Below, one piece after another: positions 10,754 to 20,514 of a DNA stretch of 64,000 bases. A program made the translations under genes and the position numbers. Source of the DNA: Variovorax davisae (GTDB taxonomy: Bacteria; Pseudomonadota; Gammaproteobacteria; Burkholderiales; Burkholderiaceae_C); assembly GCF_030316845.1 (NCBI RefSeq), contig NZ_JASZYS010000004.1, forward strand, positions 124,001-188,000, written 5' to 3'. Numbering within the stretch: the stretch's first letter is position 1; the number at the start of each line of letters is the position of its first letter. The notes beneath the pieces are model-generated. The model ran no database searches. It saw only the letters and a list, made by a program, of their open reading frames with translations, and was not told the origin of the DNA.

Positions 10754-11149
10754 ATGAGCGCGAATGGATCCGGCTACAAGGTGCTCGTCATCGACGACAG
10801 CAACACCATTCGGCGCAGCGCCGAGATTTTCCTGAAGCAGGGCGGCCATGAAGTGCTGCTCGCCGAAGACGGCTTCGACGCCCTGTCGAAGGTCAACGAC
10901 CACAAGCCCCACCTGATTTTCTGCGACATCCTGATGCCGCGCCTCGACGGCTATCAGACCTGCGCCATCATCAAGCGCAACGCCACTTTCTCCAACGTCC
11001 CTGTCGTCATGCTGTCCTCCAAGGACGGCGTCTTCGACAAGGCGCGCGGCCGCATGGTCGGCTCGCAGGACTACCTCACCAAACCATTCACCAAGGATCA
11101 GCTGCTGCACGCCGTGCAGCAGTTCGGTCTCGTTCAGGAAACCCCGTAA
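10754..11149 (+). CDS. pilG: Type IV pilus response regulator PilG
   Basis: A 131-residue single-domain CheY-like receiver. Acidic residues Asp14-Asp15, the phospho-acceptor Asp58 (FCDILMP) and the conserved Lys of YLTKPF are all present. In the Pil-Chp system of Pseudomonas, PilG is phosphorylated by ChpA and promotes pilus extension and cAMP signalling. The ATG at 10754 was chosen because AGGAG sits eight bases upstream; a GTG six bases earlier is less likely. It overlaps pilH by one base (TAATG), showing tight coupling. It is the first gene of the pilG-pilH-pilI-pilJ-chpA unit. Confidence 0.93.
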   Translation: MSANGSGYKVLVIDDSNTIRRSAEIFLKQGGHEVLLAEDGFDALSKVNDHKPHLIFCDILMPRLDGYQTCAIIKRNATFSNVPVVMLSSKDGVFDKARGRMVGSQDYLTKPFTKDQLLHAVQQFGLVQETP

Positions 11150-11514
11150 TGGCGATTCGCAAAGTGCTCGTGGTCGACGACTCGAAGACGGAACTCGTGT
11201 TCCTCACCGACCTGCTCCAGAAGAACGGCTTCTCGGTCAAGACGGCCGAGAACGCGGACGACGCGATGCGCCGGCTCGAGGAAGAGCAGCCCGACCTGAT
11301 CCTGATGGACGTCGTGATGCCGGGCCAGAACGGCTTCCAGCTCACCCGTGCCATCGCCCGCAATCCGCAGTACGCCGCGGTGCCGATCATTCTCTGCACC
11401 AGCAAGAACCAGGAAACCGACCGCGTCTGGGGCATGCGCCAGGGTGCCCGCGACTACATCGTCAAGCCGGTGAATGCCGCAGAGCTGATGGCCAAGATCA
11501 GCGCCCTGGCCTGA
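11149..11514 (+). CDS. pilH: Type IV pilus response regulator PilH
   Basis: A 121-residue CheY-like receiver with Asp10-Asp11, phospho-acceptor Asp54 (LMDVVMPGQNG), the Thr of LCTSK and the Lys of YIVKPV. In the Pil-Chp pathway PilH acts with PilG as a second phosphate acceptor of ChpA, favouring retraction or acting as a phosphate sink. The start codon overlaps the pilG stop (TAATG). The order pilG-pilH-pilI-pilJ-chpA is the same as in Pseudomonas apart from the missing pilK, and this supports the assignment better than receiver similarity alone. Confidence 0.92.
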   Translation: MAIRKVLVVDDSKTELVFLTDLLQKNGFSVKTAENADDAMRRLEEEQPDLILMDVVMPGQNGFQLTRAIARNPQYAAVPIILCTSKNQETDRVWGMRQGARDYIVKPVNAAELMAKISALA

Positions 11515-11549
11515 TCGACCGAATCCCCCGTCCATCCCCGAACCCGCCC

Positions 11550-12083
11550 ATGGCCAACCGCGACGCTCTCCGTGCTTTCCAGTCCCGGCTCGCCAGCCGC
11601 CTGCAGGCCGCGCGCACCTCGGACGTTTCCGCCTCGTGGCTGGCCGTCGAGGCCGGCGAAGCGAAGTACCTGTTCCCGCTCGGGCACGCCGGCGAGATCT
11701 TTCCCTGGGTGGCGCCGCAGTCCGTGCCCTATACCGAGCCCTGGTTTCTCGGTGTCGCCAACCTGCGCGGCGGCCTGTTCGGCGTCGTCCAGCTGTCGAC
11801 CTTCGCCACCGGCGCCGCCGCGGCACCGGTGCTGAACGAGTCCACGCGCGCGCAGTCCCGGCTGGTCGCGCTCAACGAGATGCTCGAAGTCAACTGCGCC
11901 CTGCTGATCGACCGCCTGGTCGGCCTGCGCGGCGTCGACGCCTTCGTGGCCTCGGAGGCGCCGCAGGAAGCGTCCCCGCCCTGGCTGGGACATTCGTACA
12001 CAGACGCCGCCGGAGGCCGCTGGCAGGAGATCAACCTGCAGGCGCTGTCCCAGCAACCCCAGTTCCTGAGCATCGGCGCCTGA
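11550..12083 (+). CDS. pilI: CheW-like adaptor PilI
   Basis: A 177-residue CheW-domain protein that couples the PilJ receptor to the ChpA kinase. The CheW fold is recognisable from VEAGEAKYLFPLGHAGEI, the loop with VPYTEPWFLGVANLRGG (the classical GxxNxRG motif) and LLIDRLVGLRG. The first 25 residues are polar. It lies 35 bases after pilH and 39 bases before pilJ in the same orientation. The region has no second adaptor such as ChpC. Confidence 0.9.
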   Translation: MANRDALRAFQSRLASRLQAARTSDVSASWLAVEAGEAKYLFPLGHAGEIFPWVAPQSVPYTEPWFLGVANLRGGLFGVVQLSTFATGAAAAPVLNESTRAQSRLVALNEMLEVNCALLIDRLVGLRGVDAFVASEAPQEASPPWLGHSYTDAAGGRWQEINLQALSQQPQFLSIGA

Positions 12084-12122
12084 ACGGCCAGCCGTGCACG
12101 TTTACCACCTGAAGGACCGACC

Positions 12123-14435
12123 GTGAGCTCGATCGCCGACAAGTTCAAGAAATTCATGCCCCAGGGCGGCAACCCGGTGGCAGTGGGCGGCGACAGCGCC
12201 GCCACCCTGTCGCTGGACAGCATCGAAACCGTGCAGACGGCCGATGACAGGGTCGAGCACGTGCGACGCGACGCGGCGCCCGAGCCCGAGCCGGTGCCGC
12301 TGGAGGATACGGTGGTGCAGAGCGAGGAGGCGGCGCCGCCGGTCGAGGGCAGCGGTGCCGCGCGGCCGCCAGCCGCACGCGCCCGGCGCTCGCAGCGCTC
12401 CAACCCGGCGCGCCAGCAGCGGATCCTGGCGCTGGCCCTGGCCGGCGTGGTGCTGCTGCTGCTGCTGGTGGCCGGCTCCGCCATCCTGCGCGCCGAACGG
12501 CTGGCGCAGCAGGTGGCCGCCACCGGCCAGTCGCTGATGCAGTCGCAGCGGCTCGCCAAGTCGGTGTCGCAGGCGCTGGTCGGCAACGTCGGCGCCTTCG
12601 CCGAAGTGCGCGACAGCGCCGACGACCTGACGCGCCGCGTGCAGGGCCTGACGAACGGCGACGACGCGCTCAAGCTGGAGCGCGTGGGCAGCCAGTACGA
12701 GACCGAGCTCGGCAAGATCAATCCCCTGGTCGAGCGCGCCGACAAGAGCGCCAAGGCGGTGCTGGCGCAGCAGAAGATCCTGACGCAGGTCGGCACCGCG
12801 CTGCGCGACATCAACCGCCAGTCCTCCGACCTGCTGGAAATGGCCGAGACCGTCGCCTCGCTCAAGATGCAGCAGAACGCGACCATTCCCGAGATCTCGG
12901 CCGCCGGCCAGCTCGTGATGCTGACCCAGCGCATCGGCAAGTCGGCCAACGAGTTCCTGACCGTCGAGGGCGTGAGCCCCGACGCCGTGTTCCTGCTCGG
13001 CAAGGACCTGAACAGCTTCCAGGAAATCACCCGCGGCCTGCTCGACGGCAGCCCGCAGCAGCGCCTGCCGGGCACCCGCGACGCGCAGACGCGCCAGCAG
13101 CTCGAAGCGATCCTGAAGACCTACGAAACCACCCGCACGCAGGCCGGCGCCATCCTGGGCAACCTGCAAGGCCTGGTCGCCGCGCGCGAAGCGCAGTCCG
13201 CCATCCTGACCGACAGCGAACCGCTGCGCACCTCGCTCGGCGACCTGCAGGACAAGCTCTCGGCCCGCACCGGCCTGGGCGCCGGCACGGTCGTGATGCT
13301 GTTCGTGCTGTCGCTGGCCGCCCTGGCGCTGGCCGGCGCGATCGGCTTCGTGCAGGTGCGCGAAGGCCGCGAGCGTGCCGCCGCGGCGGAGCGCGACCGG
13401 GTCGAGGCCGAGCGCGTGAGCGAGGACGCGAGCCGCGTCAACGCCGCCAACCAGGCCGCCATTCTTCGCCTGATGAACGAACTGCAGACGGTGGCCGAAG
13501 GCGACCTGACGCAGGAAGCCACCGTGACCGAGGACATCACCGGCGCCATCGCCGACTCGGTGAACTACACGGTGGAAGAACTCCGCCTGCTGGTCGGCAA
13601 CGTGCAGAACACGGCGACCCGCGTGGCCCAGACCACCTCGCAGGTGGAAAGCACCTCGACCGAGCTGCTGGCGGCCTCGACCGAACAGCTGCGCGAGATC
13701 CGCGAGACCGGCCAGTCGGTGCTGACCATGGCCGAGCGCATCAACGGCGTGTCCTCGCAAGCGCAGGAATCGGCCACGGTGGCGCGCCAGTCGCTGCAGG
13801 CCGCTTCGTCGGGCCTGCAGGCGGTGCAGAACGCGATCGGCGGCATGAACTCGATCCGCGACCAGATCCAGGAAACCTCCAAGCGGATCAAGCGCCTGGG
13901 CGAATCCTCGCAGGAGATCGGCGAAATCACCGAGCTGATCTCGGACATTACCGAACAGACCAACGTGCTGGCGCTCAACGCCGCCATCCAGGCCGCGTCG
14001 GCCGGTGAAGCCGGTCGCGGCTTCTCGGTGGTGGCGGAAGAAGTGCAGCGGCTGGCCGAACGCTCCGCCGACGCCACGCGCCAGATCTCGGCGCTGGTGA
14101 AGGCGATTCAGACCGACACCCAGGACGCCGTCGGCGCCATGGAGCGCTCCACGCAGGGTGTGGTCGAAGGGGCGAAGCTGTCCGACAACGCCGGCACCGC
14201 GCTGTCGGAGATCGACCGCGTGTCGCGCCGCCTGGCCGAGCTGATCGAGCAGATTTCGCAGTCCGCCTCCCGCGAAGCCGATTCGGCCAACGTGGTGGCG
14301 GCCAACATCCAGCACATCTTCGCCGTGACCGAGCAGACCGGCGAAGGCACGCGGACCACCGCGCAGCAGGTGCGCGAACTCTCGCACATGGCCGAAGAGT
14401 TGCGTCAGTCCGTGTCTCGTTTCAAGATTGTCTGA
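12123..14435 (+). CDS. pilJ: Type IV pilus methyl-accepting chemotaxis protein PilJ
   Basis: A 770-residue chemoreceptor starting at a GTG. A cytoplasmic, Pro/Glu-rich N-terminal stretch precedes transmembrane segment 1 (about residues 101-121). A periplasmic part of about 265 residues with PilJ-type helical repeats follows, then transmembrane segment 2 (about 388-410), a HAMP-like linker and the MCP signalling domain. The highly conserved hairpin tip, [20 protein letters not shown], lies near residues 615-634. In Pseudomonas, PilJ senses pilus subunit or surface contact and controls ChpA. The cytoplasmic extension of about 100 residues before the first membrane segment is longer than usual. 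Confidence 0.93.
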   Translation: MSSIADKFKKFMPQGGNPVAVGGDSAATLSLDSIETVQTADDRVEHVRRDAAPEPEPVPLEDTVVQSEEAAPPVEGSGAARPPAARARRSQRSNPARQQRILALALAGVVLLLLLVAGSAILRAERLAQQVAATGQSLMQSQRLAKSVSQALVGNVGAFAEVRDSADDLTRRVQGLTNGDDALKLERVGSQYETELGKINPLVERADKSAKAVLAQQKILTQVGTALRDINRQSSDLLEMAETVASLKMQQNATIPEISAAGQLVMLTQRIGKSANEFLTVEGVSPDAVFLLGKDLNSFQEITRGLLDGSPQQRLPGTRDAQTRQQLEAILKTYETTRTQAGAILGNLQGLVAAREAQSAILTDSEPLRTSLGDLQDKLSARTGLGAGTVVMLFVLSLAALALAGAIGFVQVREGRERAAAAERDRVEAERVSEDASRVNAANQAAILRLMNELQTVAEGDLTQEATVTEDITGAIADSVNYTVEELRLLVGNVQNTATRVAQTTSQVESTSTELLAASTEQLREIRETGQSVLTMAERINGVSSQAQESATVARQSLQAASSGLQAVQNAIGGMNSIRDQIQETSKRIKRLGESSQEIGEITELISDITEQTNVLALNAAIQAASAGEAGRGFSVVAEEVQRLAERSADATRQISALVKAIQTDTQDAVGAMERSTQGVVEGAKLSDNAGTALSEIDRVSRRLAELIEQISQSASREADSANVVAANIQHIFAVTEQTGEGTRTTAQQVRELSHMAEELRQSVSRFKIV

Positions 14436-14451
14436 ACGCCGAGCGCCCAAC

Positions 14452-17400
14452 GTGTCGATCCAAAGCCCCGCCACCGCCCCAACAGCCGGCCATGTGCCGG
14501 CCACCGAGGATCTTGGGCCGCTGGCCTGGGTATTGGGAGAAATCCAGAAGACGCTCGACGGGGTAGGCAAGACGCTGCGCCGCTTCGCCCGCGAAGCGGC
14601 CACGGCGCTGCCGGGTTCCGAGCTGGACACCGCGCCCCTGCGCCAGGCGCGCCTGCAACTGCACCAGGCGGTCGGCGCGCTGCAGATGGTGGGCCATACG
14701 GCGCCGGCCCTGGTGCTGGGCGCGATGGAGTTCGCGGTCCAGAGCTTCGCCACCGAGCCGCTGCGCTGCAACGAGGCCGCGGTCCAGAAGATCGACCGCG
14801 CCGGCTTCGCGGTCGCCGATTTCCTCAACGCGATGATCGCCGGCAAGGTGGTCTCGTCGGTGGCCCTGTTCCCGCAGTACCGCGAGGTGCTGGAACTGGT
14901 CGGCAACGAGCGGGTCCACCCGGCCGACCTCTGGAGCATGACCTGGCGCTGGGTCGAGATCAAGCCGGCGCCCACGCAAACCGCGCTGGTCTATGACCCG
15001 GCCGTGCGCTCCAAGCTCGACCGCGAAGTGCTCAAGGTCGTCAAGAGCGGCGACGACCACGCCGCCCGCCGGCTGCAGGCGCTGTGCCTCGGGCTCGGGC
15101 GCGGCGCCTCGGTGCCGCGGGTCGCGAGCTTCTGGACCCTGGCGGCCGGCTTCTTCGAGGCCCTGGCGCTGGCGCTGATTCCGGCCGATGCCCACGTGAA
15201 GCGGGCCGCGTCGCGCGTGCTGCTGCAGTACGCCACGCTGGCGCGCGGCGACAACACGGTCTCCGACCGGCTGGGCCAGGACCTGCTGTTCTTCTGCGCC
15301 CAGGCCGTGCCCGGTCCGCGCGACGAAGCCGCCACCTTGCGCGCCGTGCGCATCGCCTGGGGCGTAGCCAACGAACAGACCGTCGACTACACGATCGAGC
15401 AGTTCGGCCGTTTCGACCCGGTGGTGCTGGCGCAGGCGCGCAAGCGCATCGAGTCGGCCAAGGAAATGTGGTCGGCGCTCTCGGGCGGCGACGTCAGCCG
15501 CACGCGGCAGGTGGCCGACACCTTCGCGCAGCTCGGCGAATCGCTGCAAAAGCTGCATCCGCCGAGCGCGCCGATGGTGCAGGCGCTCAACAACGCGGTC
15601 GAGGCCTCGCTGCGTTCGGGCCAGCCCCCGGCTACCGAACTGGCGATGGAAGTCGCGACCTCGGTGCTCTACCTCGAAGCTGCCTTCGAGGACCTGGATC
15701 CGCACGACCGCCAGCTCACGGCGCGCACCGTCCAGCTCGCGGGCCGCATCGAGCGGGCCCGCGACGGCGGCCGCTCGGAGCCGCTCGAGCCCTGGATGGA
15801 GGAGCTCTACCGCCGCGTCAGCGACCGCCAGACCATGGGCACCGTGGTCGGCGAGCTGCGCAGCCACCTGAGCGAGCTCGAAAAGTCGCTCGACCAGTTC
15901 TTCCGCCGGCCGACCGAAAAGGGCCTGCTGCGCACCGTGCCGAGCCAGCTGCTGCAGATGCGTGGCGTGTTTTCGGTGCTCGGCCTCGACCAGGCCGCAC
16001 AGACCGTGCAGCGCATGCGCGAGAACGTCGACCAGCTGGTGGCCGAGGAATCGCCCGCCGACGAGATCCGCGCCTTCGATTCGCTCGGCAACAACCTGGG
16101 CGCGCTGGGCTTCCTGATCGACATGCTGAGCTACCAGCCGGCACTGGCCAAGCGCCTGTTCGTGTTCGATGCCGAGCTCGGCGAGCTCAAGCCCCTGATG
16201 GGCCGGCAGGCGGCCGAAGCCGGCGCGCCGGAGGCCGCGGCACCGGCGGCGTCCTTCGCCTCGGCCACCGGGCCGGTGGCCGTGACCGACACCGTGCTGA
16301 GCGTCGAGGAAGTGGACGCGCAGATCGCGGCCAAGCTCGCCGCGCTCGCCGCCCCGGGCGGCCGCAGCAAGCCGGCGCCGTCGCCGATCGAGGAGTTCAG
16401 CCGCGCGACCGCCAGCTGGACCGCCAAGATCACCGGCCCGGCGCCGCTCGACGGGCTGATGCCCGACACCGAAGTCACCGAGCTCGAGGAGGACGACCTC
16501 CAGAACATCTTCCTCGACGAGGCCCGCGAAGTGCTGCACAACGGCCTGGCCGCGGTGTCCGCGCTGTCGTCGCGTCCGGACGACGATGGCGAGCTGACCG
16601 TGCTGCGCCGCGCCTTCCACACCCTCAAGGGCAGCTCCCGCATGGTCGGGCTGATGGACTTCGGCGAAGCCGCCTGGTCCTTCGAGCAGGTGCTCAACAC
16701 CTGGCTGGCCGACCAGCGCCCGGCGACCCCCGAGCTGGTGGCCGGCACGCGCAGCGCGCTGACCGATTTTGCCCAGTGGGTCGAGGCCATCGCCGCCAAC
16801 CAGCCGCACGGCTGGCACTCGGCGCCGTTCCGCAGCATGGCCGAGGCCCTGCGCGCCGGCGAGCCGCTGGCGGTCGCGCCACGGGTGGCCGACGCCGACG
16901 CACTGGTGGCGGCCGCGCGCCACATTGCGGCCGATTCGCTGGCCGAGACGGCGCAGCCCGAGGCCGTGCCCGAGGCCGCGCTGCCGCTGGCCGCACTGCC
17001 GGCGCTTCCCGATCTCGAACTCGGGCCGATCGAGCTCGACCTGCCTGCGGCCGAGCAGCCGGCCGCGGCGGCGCTCGCCGAGCCCGCGCCGGACGCCGAG
17101 GTGCCCACCGTCTGGTCGGGTCTGCAGGAGCCCTCCCGCGAGGAGGATGCGCCGCGGATTCCGGACGATTTCGCCTCGACCGACTTTCTCGATTTCGAAG
17201 GCACGCCGCCGCCCGAGGCGCCGCTCGACCTGGGGGCGCTGGAGGACGTCGATTTCCTGGAGACTGCCCACACCGCGCTCGAGCCCGTGGCACGCCCGGC
17301 CCAGGCCGAGCCGGAAGCGGAGCCGGCGCTGTCCTTCTCATTGAGCCTGGAGCCCGAAGCGCCGGCCGAGTCGTCGCAGGCCGTCGACGCCGCGCCGGAG

Positions 17401-20400
17401 CCCGAACCCGAGCCGGTGCACGAGGTCGATCCCGTGGTCGAGCCGCTGTCGCTGGCGCCGGTGGCGCAGGCCGCCGAGGCGGAGCACCAGCCGGAGCCCG
17501 AGCCGGAACCCGAGCCGGAACCCGAGCCGGTCGTCCAATCCGTGGCGCCCGAGGTCGCACCGCCCGCGGCCGCGCCGCCGATCGAGATCGAACCCGAGCG
17601 CCCGGCCCTGCCGAGCGCCGAGGAGCAGGTCAAGGTCATCGGGCCGCTGCGCATCGGCATCGCGCTCTACAACGTCTATCTCAACGAAGCCGACGAGTGG
17701 TCGCGGCAACTGGCCACCGAAGTCGGCGAATGGGCGCTGGAGTCGCACCAGCGGGTCGCCGACTCGACCATCGGGCTGGCGCATTCGCTGGCCGGCAGCT
17801 CGGCCACGGTCGGCTTCCAGAGCCTGTCGGGCATGGCGCGCCTGCTCGAGGCGGCCTTGCAGCATCTGCAGATGCAGGGCCGCGGCACGCCCCAGCAGGG
17901 CGCGGTGCTGGTCGGCGCGGCCGAGGAACTGCGGCGCCTGCTGCACCAGTTCGCCGCCGGCGTCCTCAAGGATCCGGTCGAAGGCACGCTGCGCGCGCTG
18001 CGCGAAGTGGCGGCCTCGGTGCTGCCGGCGGAGCCGCTCGACGCCCGTCCGGTCTATCCGCACCTGGTGCGCGACGCCATGGCCGACGTGGCGCTCGACG
18101 ATTCCGAGGACGCCATCGACGTGGCCGACGCGGTCGACGTCGACCTGTTCCCGATCTTCGAGGAAGAAGCGGCCGAACTGCTGCCGCAGCTCGGCGCCGC
18201 GCTGCGCGACTGGGCCCAGCGCCCCGAGGACACGGCGCCGCGTTCGTCCACGCTGCGCACCCTGCACACGCTCAAGGGCAGTGCCCGGCTGGCGGGCGCG
18301 ATGCGCCTGGGCGAGCGTGCGCACCGCATGGAATCCGAGATCGAGATGCTCGGCTCGGTGGGCGTCGACCGGCCTTCGATCGAGCAGCTGCTGACGCGCT
18401 TCGACGCCCTGCAGGCCACTTTCGACGCGCTGCGCGCCGCCGACGATGCGATCCAGACCGAGCTGGTGCAGCGCGCGGTCGCCGCGCCGGTCGCGCCCCA
18501 GCCGGCCGAGGCGGCGCCGCTCGCGGTCGTGTCCGAAACGCCGGCCGCCGTGGCCGCAGCGGCGCAAGACCGCGCCGCGGTGGCGCTGCCATCGCCCTCG
18601 GCCCTGACGCCGCTGCGCGCGGTGTCGAGCCAGGCGGTGCGCATCCGCACCCACCTGCTCGACCGCCTGGTGGCGCAGGCCGGCGAGGTCATCATCACCC
18701 GTTCGCGGCTCGAAGCCGAGATCGGCCAGCTGCGCAGCTCGCTCAGCGACCTGACCGGCAACCTCGACCGCCTGCGCCAGCAGCTGCGCGACATCGAGGT
18801 CCAGGCCGAAAGCCAGATGCAGTCGCGCCTGGCGCAGGCCAAGGATTCGCAGCAGGGCTTCGATCCGCTCGAGTTCGACCGCTTCACCCGGGTGCAGGAA
18901 CTGACCCGGATGATGGCCGAGTCGGTCAACGACGTGGCGACCGTGCAGCGCACGCTGCAGAAGACCGTGCAGGCGACCGAGGACGACCTCAGCGCCCAGG
19001 CGCGCCAGACGCGCGAACTGCAGCGCGGCCTGCTGCGCACGCGCATGGTGGAGTTCGAAGGCATTTCCGAGCGGCTCTACCGCGTGGTGCGCCAGGCTTC
19101 CAAGGACACCGGCAAGCAGGTGCGGCTGGACATCACCGGCGGCTCGATCGAGATGGACCGCGGCGTGCTGGACCGCATGACGCCCGCCTTCGAGCACCTG
19201 CTGCGCAACTGCGTGGCGCACGGCATCGAGGACGCCGACACGCGCGAGCGCGCCGGCAAGGAGGCCAGCGGCCTGATCGCGATCGAGCTGCACCACGAAG
19301 GCAACGACGTCTCGGTGAGCTTCCGCGACGACGGTGCCGGCCTGAACCATGCGCGCATCGTCGAGCGCGCTCAGGCGCTCGGCCTGGTGGCCCCCGGCCA
19401 GTCTCTCAGCCCCGCCGAAGCGGCCGAGCTGATCTTCCAGCCGGGCTTCTCGACCGCCGACCAGGTGTCCGAGCTGGCCGGCCGCGGAATCGGCATGGAC
19501 GTCGTGCGGGCCGAAGTCGCCGCCCTCGGCGGCCGCATCGAGACCCACAGCCAGGCCGGCCAGGGCACCGTCTTCAAGCTGGTGCTGCCGCTGACCACCG
19601 CCGTGACGCACGTGGTCATGCTGCGCGCCGGCGGTACCTCGATCGGCGTGCCGTCCAACCTGGTCGAACTGGTGCTGCGCGCCAGCGCCTCGGACCTGGA
19701 GTCCGCCTACCACGCGCAGCGCTACGCCTTCGGCGGCGAGCAGGTGCCGTTCTATTGGGCCGGCGCGCTGCTGCAGTCCTCGGCGCGCAGCGAGCGCGCG
19801 GCGGGCAAGGCCAACACGATCGTGATCGTGCGCAGCGCGGCGCAGCGTGTCGCGCTGCACGTGGACGAAGTGCTGGGCAACCAGGAAGTGGTGGTCAAGA
19901 ACCTCGGGCCGCAGCTGTCGCGGCTGCCCGGCATGGCGGCGATCTCGGTCCTGGCCTCGGGCGCGGTCGCGCTGATCTACAACCCGGTGGCGCTGGCCGC
20001 GGTGCATGGCGAGCAGGCGCGCGAGTTCCAGGCCGCCGCCCGCCGCCAGCCGGCGGTTCGCGGTGCCGAGCCGGTGGCCGTGCAGGCGGCGGTGGTGCCG
20101 CAGGTGCCGCTGGTGCTGGTGGTGGACGACTCGATCACGGTGCGCCGCGTCACCCAGCGCCTGCTGCAGCGCGAGGGCTACCGCGTGGCGCTGGCGGCCG
20201 ACGGCCTGCAGGCGCTGGAGCGGCTGCAGCAGGAGCGGCCGGCGGTGGTGCTGTCCGACATCGAGATGCCGCGCATGGACGGCTTCGACCTGGCGCGCAA
20301 CATCCGCGCCGACCAGTCGCTGGCCGACCTGCCGATCATCATGATCACCTCGCGCATCGCCGAGAAGCACCACGACCACGCCCGGGCGCTGGGGGTCAAC

Positions 20401-20493
20401 CACTACCTGGGCAAGCCCTATTCGGAAGACGAGCTGCTGCGGCTGGTGCGCAGTTACACCGGCGTCGAGCTGCCTTCGGTGCTGGCGGCTTGA
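14452..20493 (+). CDS. chpA: ChpA/PilL hybrid histidine kinase with multiple Hpt domains and receiver
   Basis: A 2013-residue CheA-type kinase (Pseudomonas ChpA has about 2470). Visible domains in order are a long helical N-terminal part without phosphorylatable His; Hpt with His723 (FHTLKGSS); a Pro/Glu-rich linker with EPEPEPEP repeats near residue 1020; Hpt with His1111 (AHSLAGSS); Hpt with His1272 (LHTLKGSAR); a dimerisation helix bundle; the HATPase domain with its N-box near residue 1582 (LLRNCVAHG) and G-box GRGIGMDVV; a CheW domain; and a C-terminal receiver with Asp1892-Asp1893 and phospho-acceptor Asp1936. The GTG at 14452 is taken as start; a TTG at 14428 overlaps pilJ. Fewer Hpt modules are present than in the Pseudomonas protein. 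Confidence 0.93.
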   Translation: MSIQSPATAPTAGHVPATEDLGPLAWVLGEIQKTLDGVGKTLRRFAREAATALPGSELDTAPLRQARLQLHQAVGALQMVGHTAPALVLGAMEFAVQSFATEPLRCNEAAVQKIDRAGFAVADFLNAMIAGKVVSSVALFPQYREVLELVGNERVHPADLWSMTWRWVEIKPAPTQTALVYDPAVRSKLDREVLKVVKSGDDHAARRLQALCLGLGRGASVPRVASFWTLAAGFFEALALALIPADAHVKRAASRVLLQYATLARGDNTVSDRLGQDLLFFCAQAVPGPRDEAATLRAVRIAWGVANEQTVDYTIEQFGRFDPVVLAQARKRIESAKEMWSALSGGDVSRTRQVADTFAQLGESLQKLHPPSAPMVQALNNAVEASLRSGQPPATELAMEVATSVLYLEAAFEDLDPHDRQLTARTVQLAGRIERARDGGRSEPLEPWMEELYRRVSDRQTMGTVVGELRSHLSELEKSLDQFFRRPTEKGLLRTVPSQLLQMRGVFSVLGLDQAAQTVQRMRENVDQLVAEESPADEIRAFDSLGNNLGALGFLIDMLSYQPALAKRLFVFDAELGELKPLMGRQAAEAGAPEAAAPAASFASATGPVAVTDTVLSVEEVDAQIAAKLAALAAPGGRSKPAPSPIEEFSRATASWTAKITGPAPLDGLMPDTEVTELEEDDLQNIFLDEAREVLHNGLAAVSALSSRPDDDGELTVLRRAFHTLKGSSRMVGLMDFGEAAWSFEQVLNTWLADQRPATPELVAGTRSALTDFAQWVEAIAANQPHGWHSAPFRSMAEALRAGEPLAVAPRVADADALVAAARHIAADSLAETAQPEAVPEAALPLAALPALPDLELGPIELDLPAAEQPAAAALAEPAPDAEVPTVWSGLQEPSREEDAPRIPDDFASTDFLDFEGTPPPEAPLDLGALEDVDFLETAHTALEPVARPAQAEPEAEPALSFSLSLEPEAPAESSQAVDAAPEPEPEPVHEVDPVVEPLSLAPVAQAAEAEHQPEPEPEPEPEPEPVVQSVAPEVAPPAAAPPIEIEPERPALPSAEEQVKVIGPLRIGIALYNVYLNEADEWSRQLATEVGEWALESHQRVADSTIGLAHSLAGSSATVGFQSLSGMARLLEAALQHLQMQGRGTPQQGAVLVGAAEELRRLLHQFAAGVLKDPVEGTLRALREVAASVLPAEPLDARPVYPHLVRDAMADVALDDSEDAIDVADAVDVDLFPIFEEEAAELLPQLGAALRDWAQRPEDTAPRSSTLRTLHTLKGSARLAGAMRLGERAHRMESEIEMLGSVGVDRPSIEQLLTRFDALQATFDALRAADDAIQTELVQRAVAAPVAPQPAEAAPLAVVSETPAAVAAAAQDRAAVALPSPSALTPLRAVSSQAVRIRTHLLDRLVAQAGEVIITRSRLEAEIGQLRSSLSDLTGNLDRLRQQLRDIEVQAESQMQSRLAQAKDSQQGFDPLEFDRFTRVQELTRMMAESVNDVATVQRTLQKTVQATEDDLSAQARQTRELQRGLLRTRMVEFEGISERLYRVVRQASKDTGKQVRLDITGGSIEMDRGVLDRMTPAFEHLLRNCVAHGIEDADTRERAGKEASGLIAIELHHEGNDVSVSFRDDGAGLNHARIVERAQALGLVAPGQSLSPAEAAELIFQPGFSTADQVSELAGRGIGMDVVRAEVAALGGRIETHSQAGQGTVFKLVLPLTTAVTHVVMLRAGGTSIGVPSNLVELVLRASASDLESAYHAQRYAFGGEQVPFYWAGALLQSSARSERAAGKANTIVIVRSAAQRVALHVDEVLGNQEVVVKNLGPQLSRLPGMAAISVLASGAVALIYNPVALAAVHGEQAREFQAAARRQPAVRGAEPVAVQAAVVPQVPLVLVVDDSITVRRVTQRLLQREGYRVALAADGLQALERLQQERPAVVLSDIEMPRMDGFDLARNIRADQSLADLPIIMITSRIAEKHHDHARALGVNHYLGKPYSEDELLRLVRSYTGVELPSVLAA

Positions 20494-20514
20494 TCTTGTA
20501 GGCCGAGGGGGGCG

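Noticed and set aside
17490..17530. A direct repeat in chpA (CCCGAGCCGGAA units)
   Set aside because: It only encodes the Glu-Pro linker of ChpA; it is not a mobile or regulatory repeat.
15084..20501. An 1805-codon open frame overlapping chpA in another frame on the same strand
   Set aside because: Arg/Gly/Ala-rich composition with no motif; chpA in the neighbouring frame carries Hpt, HATPase, CheW and receiver motifs over the same bases.
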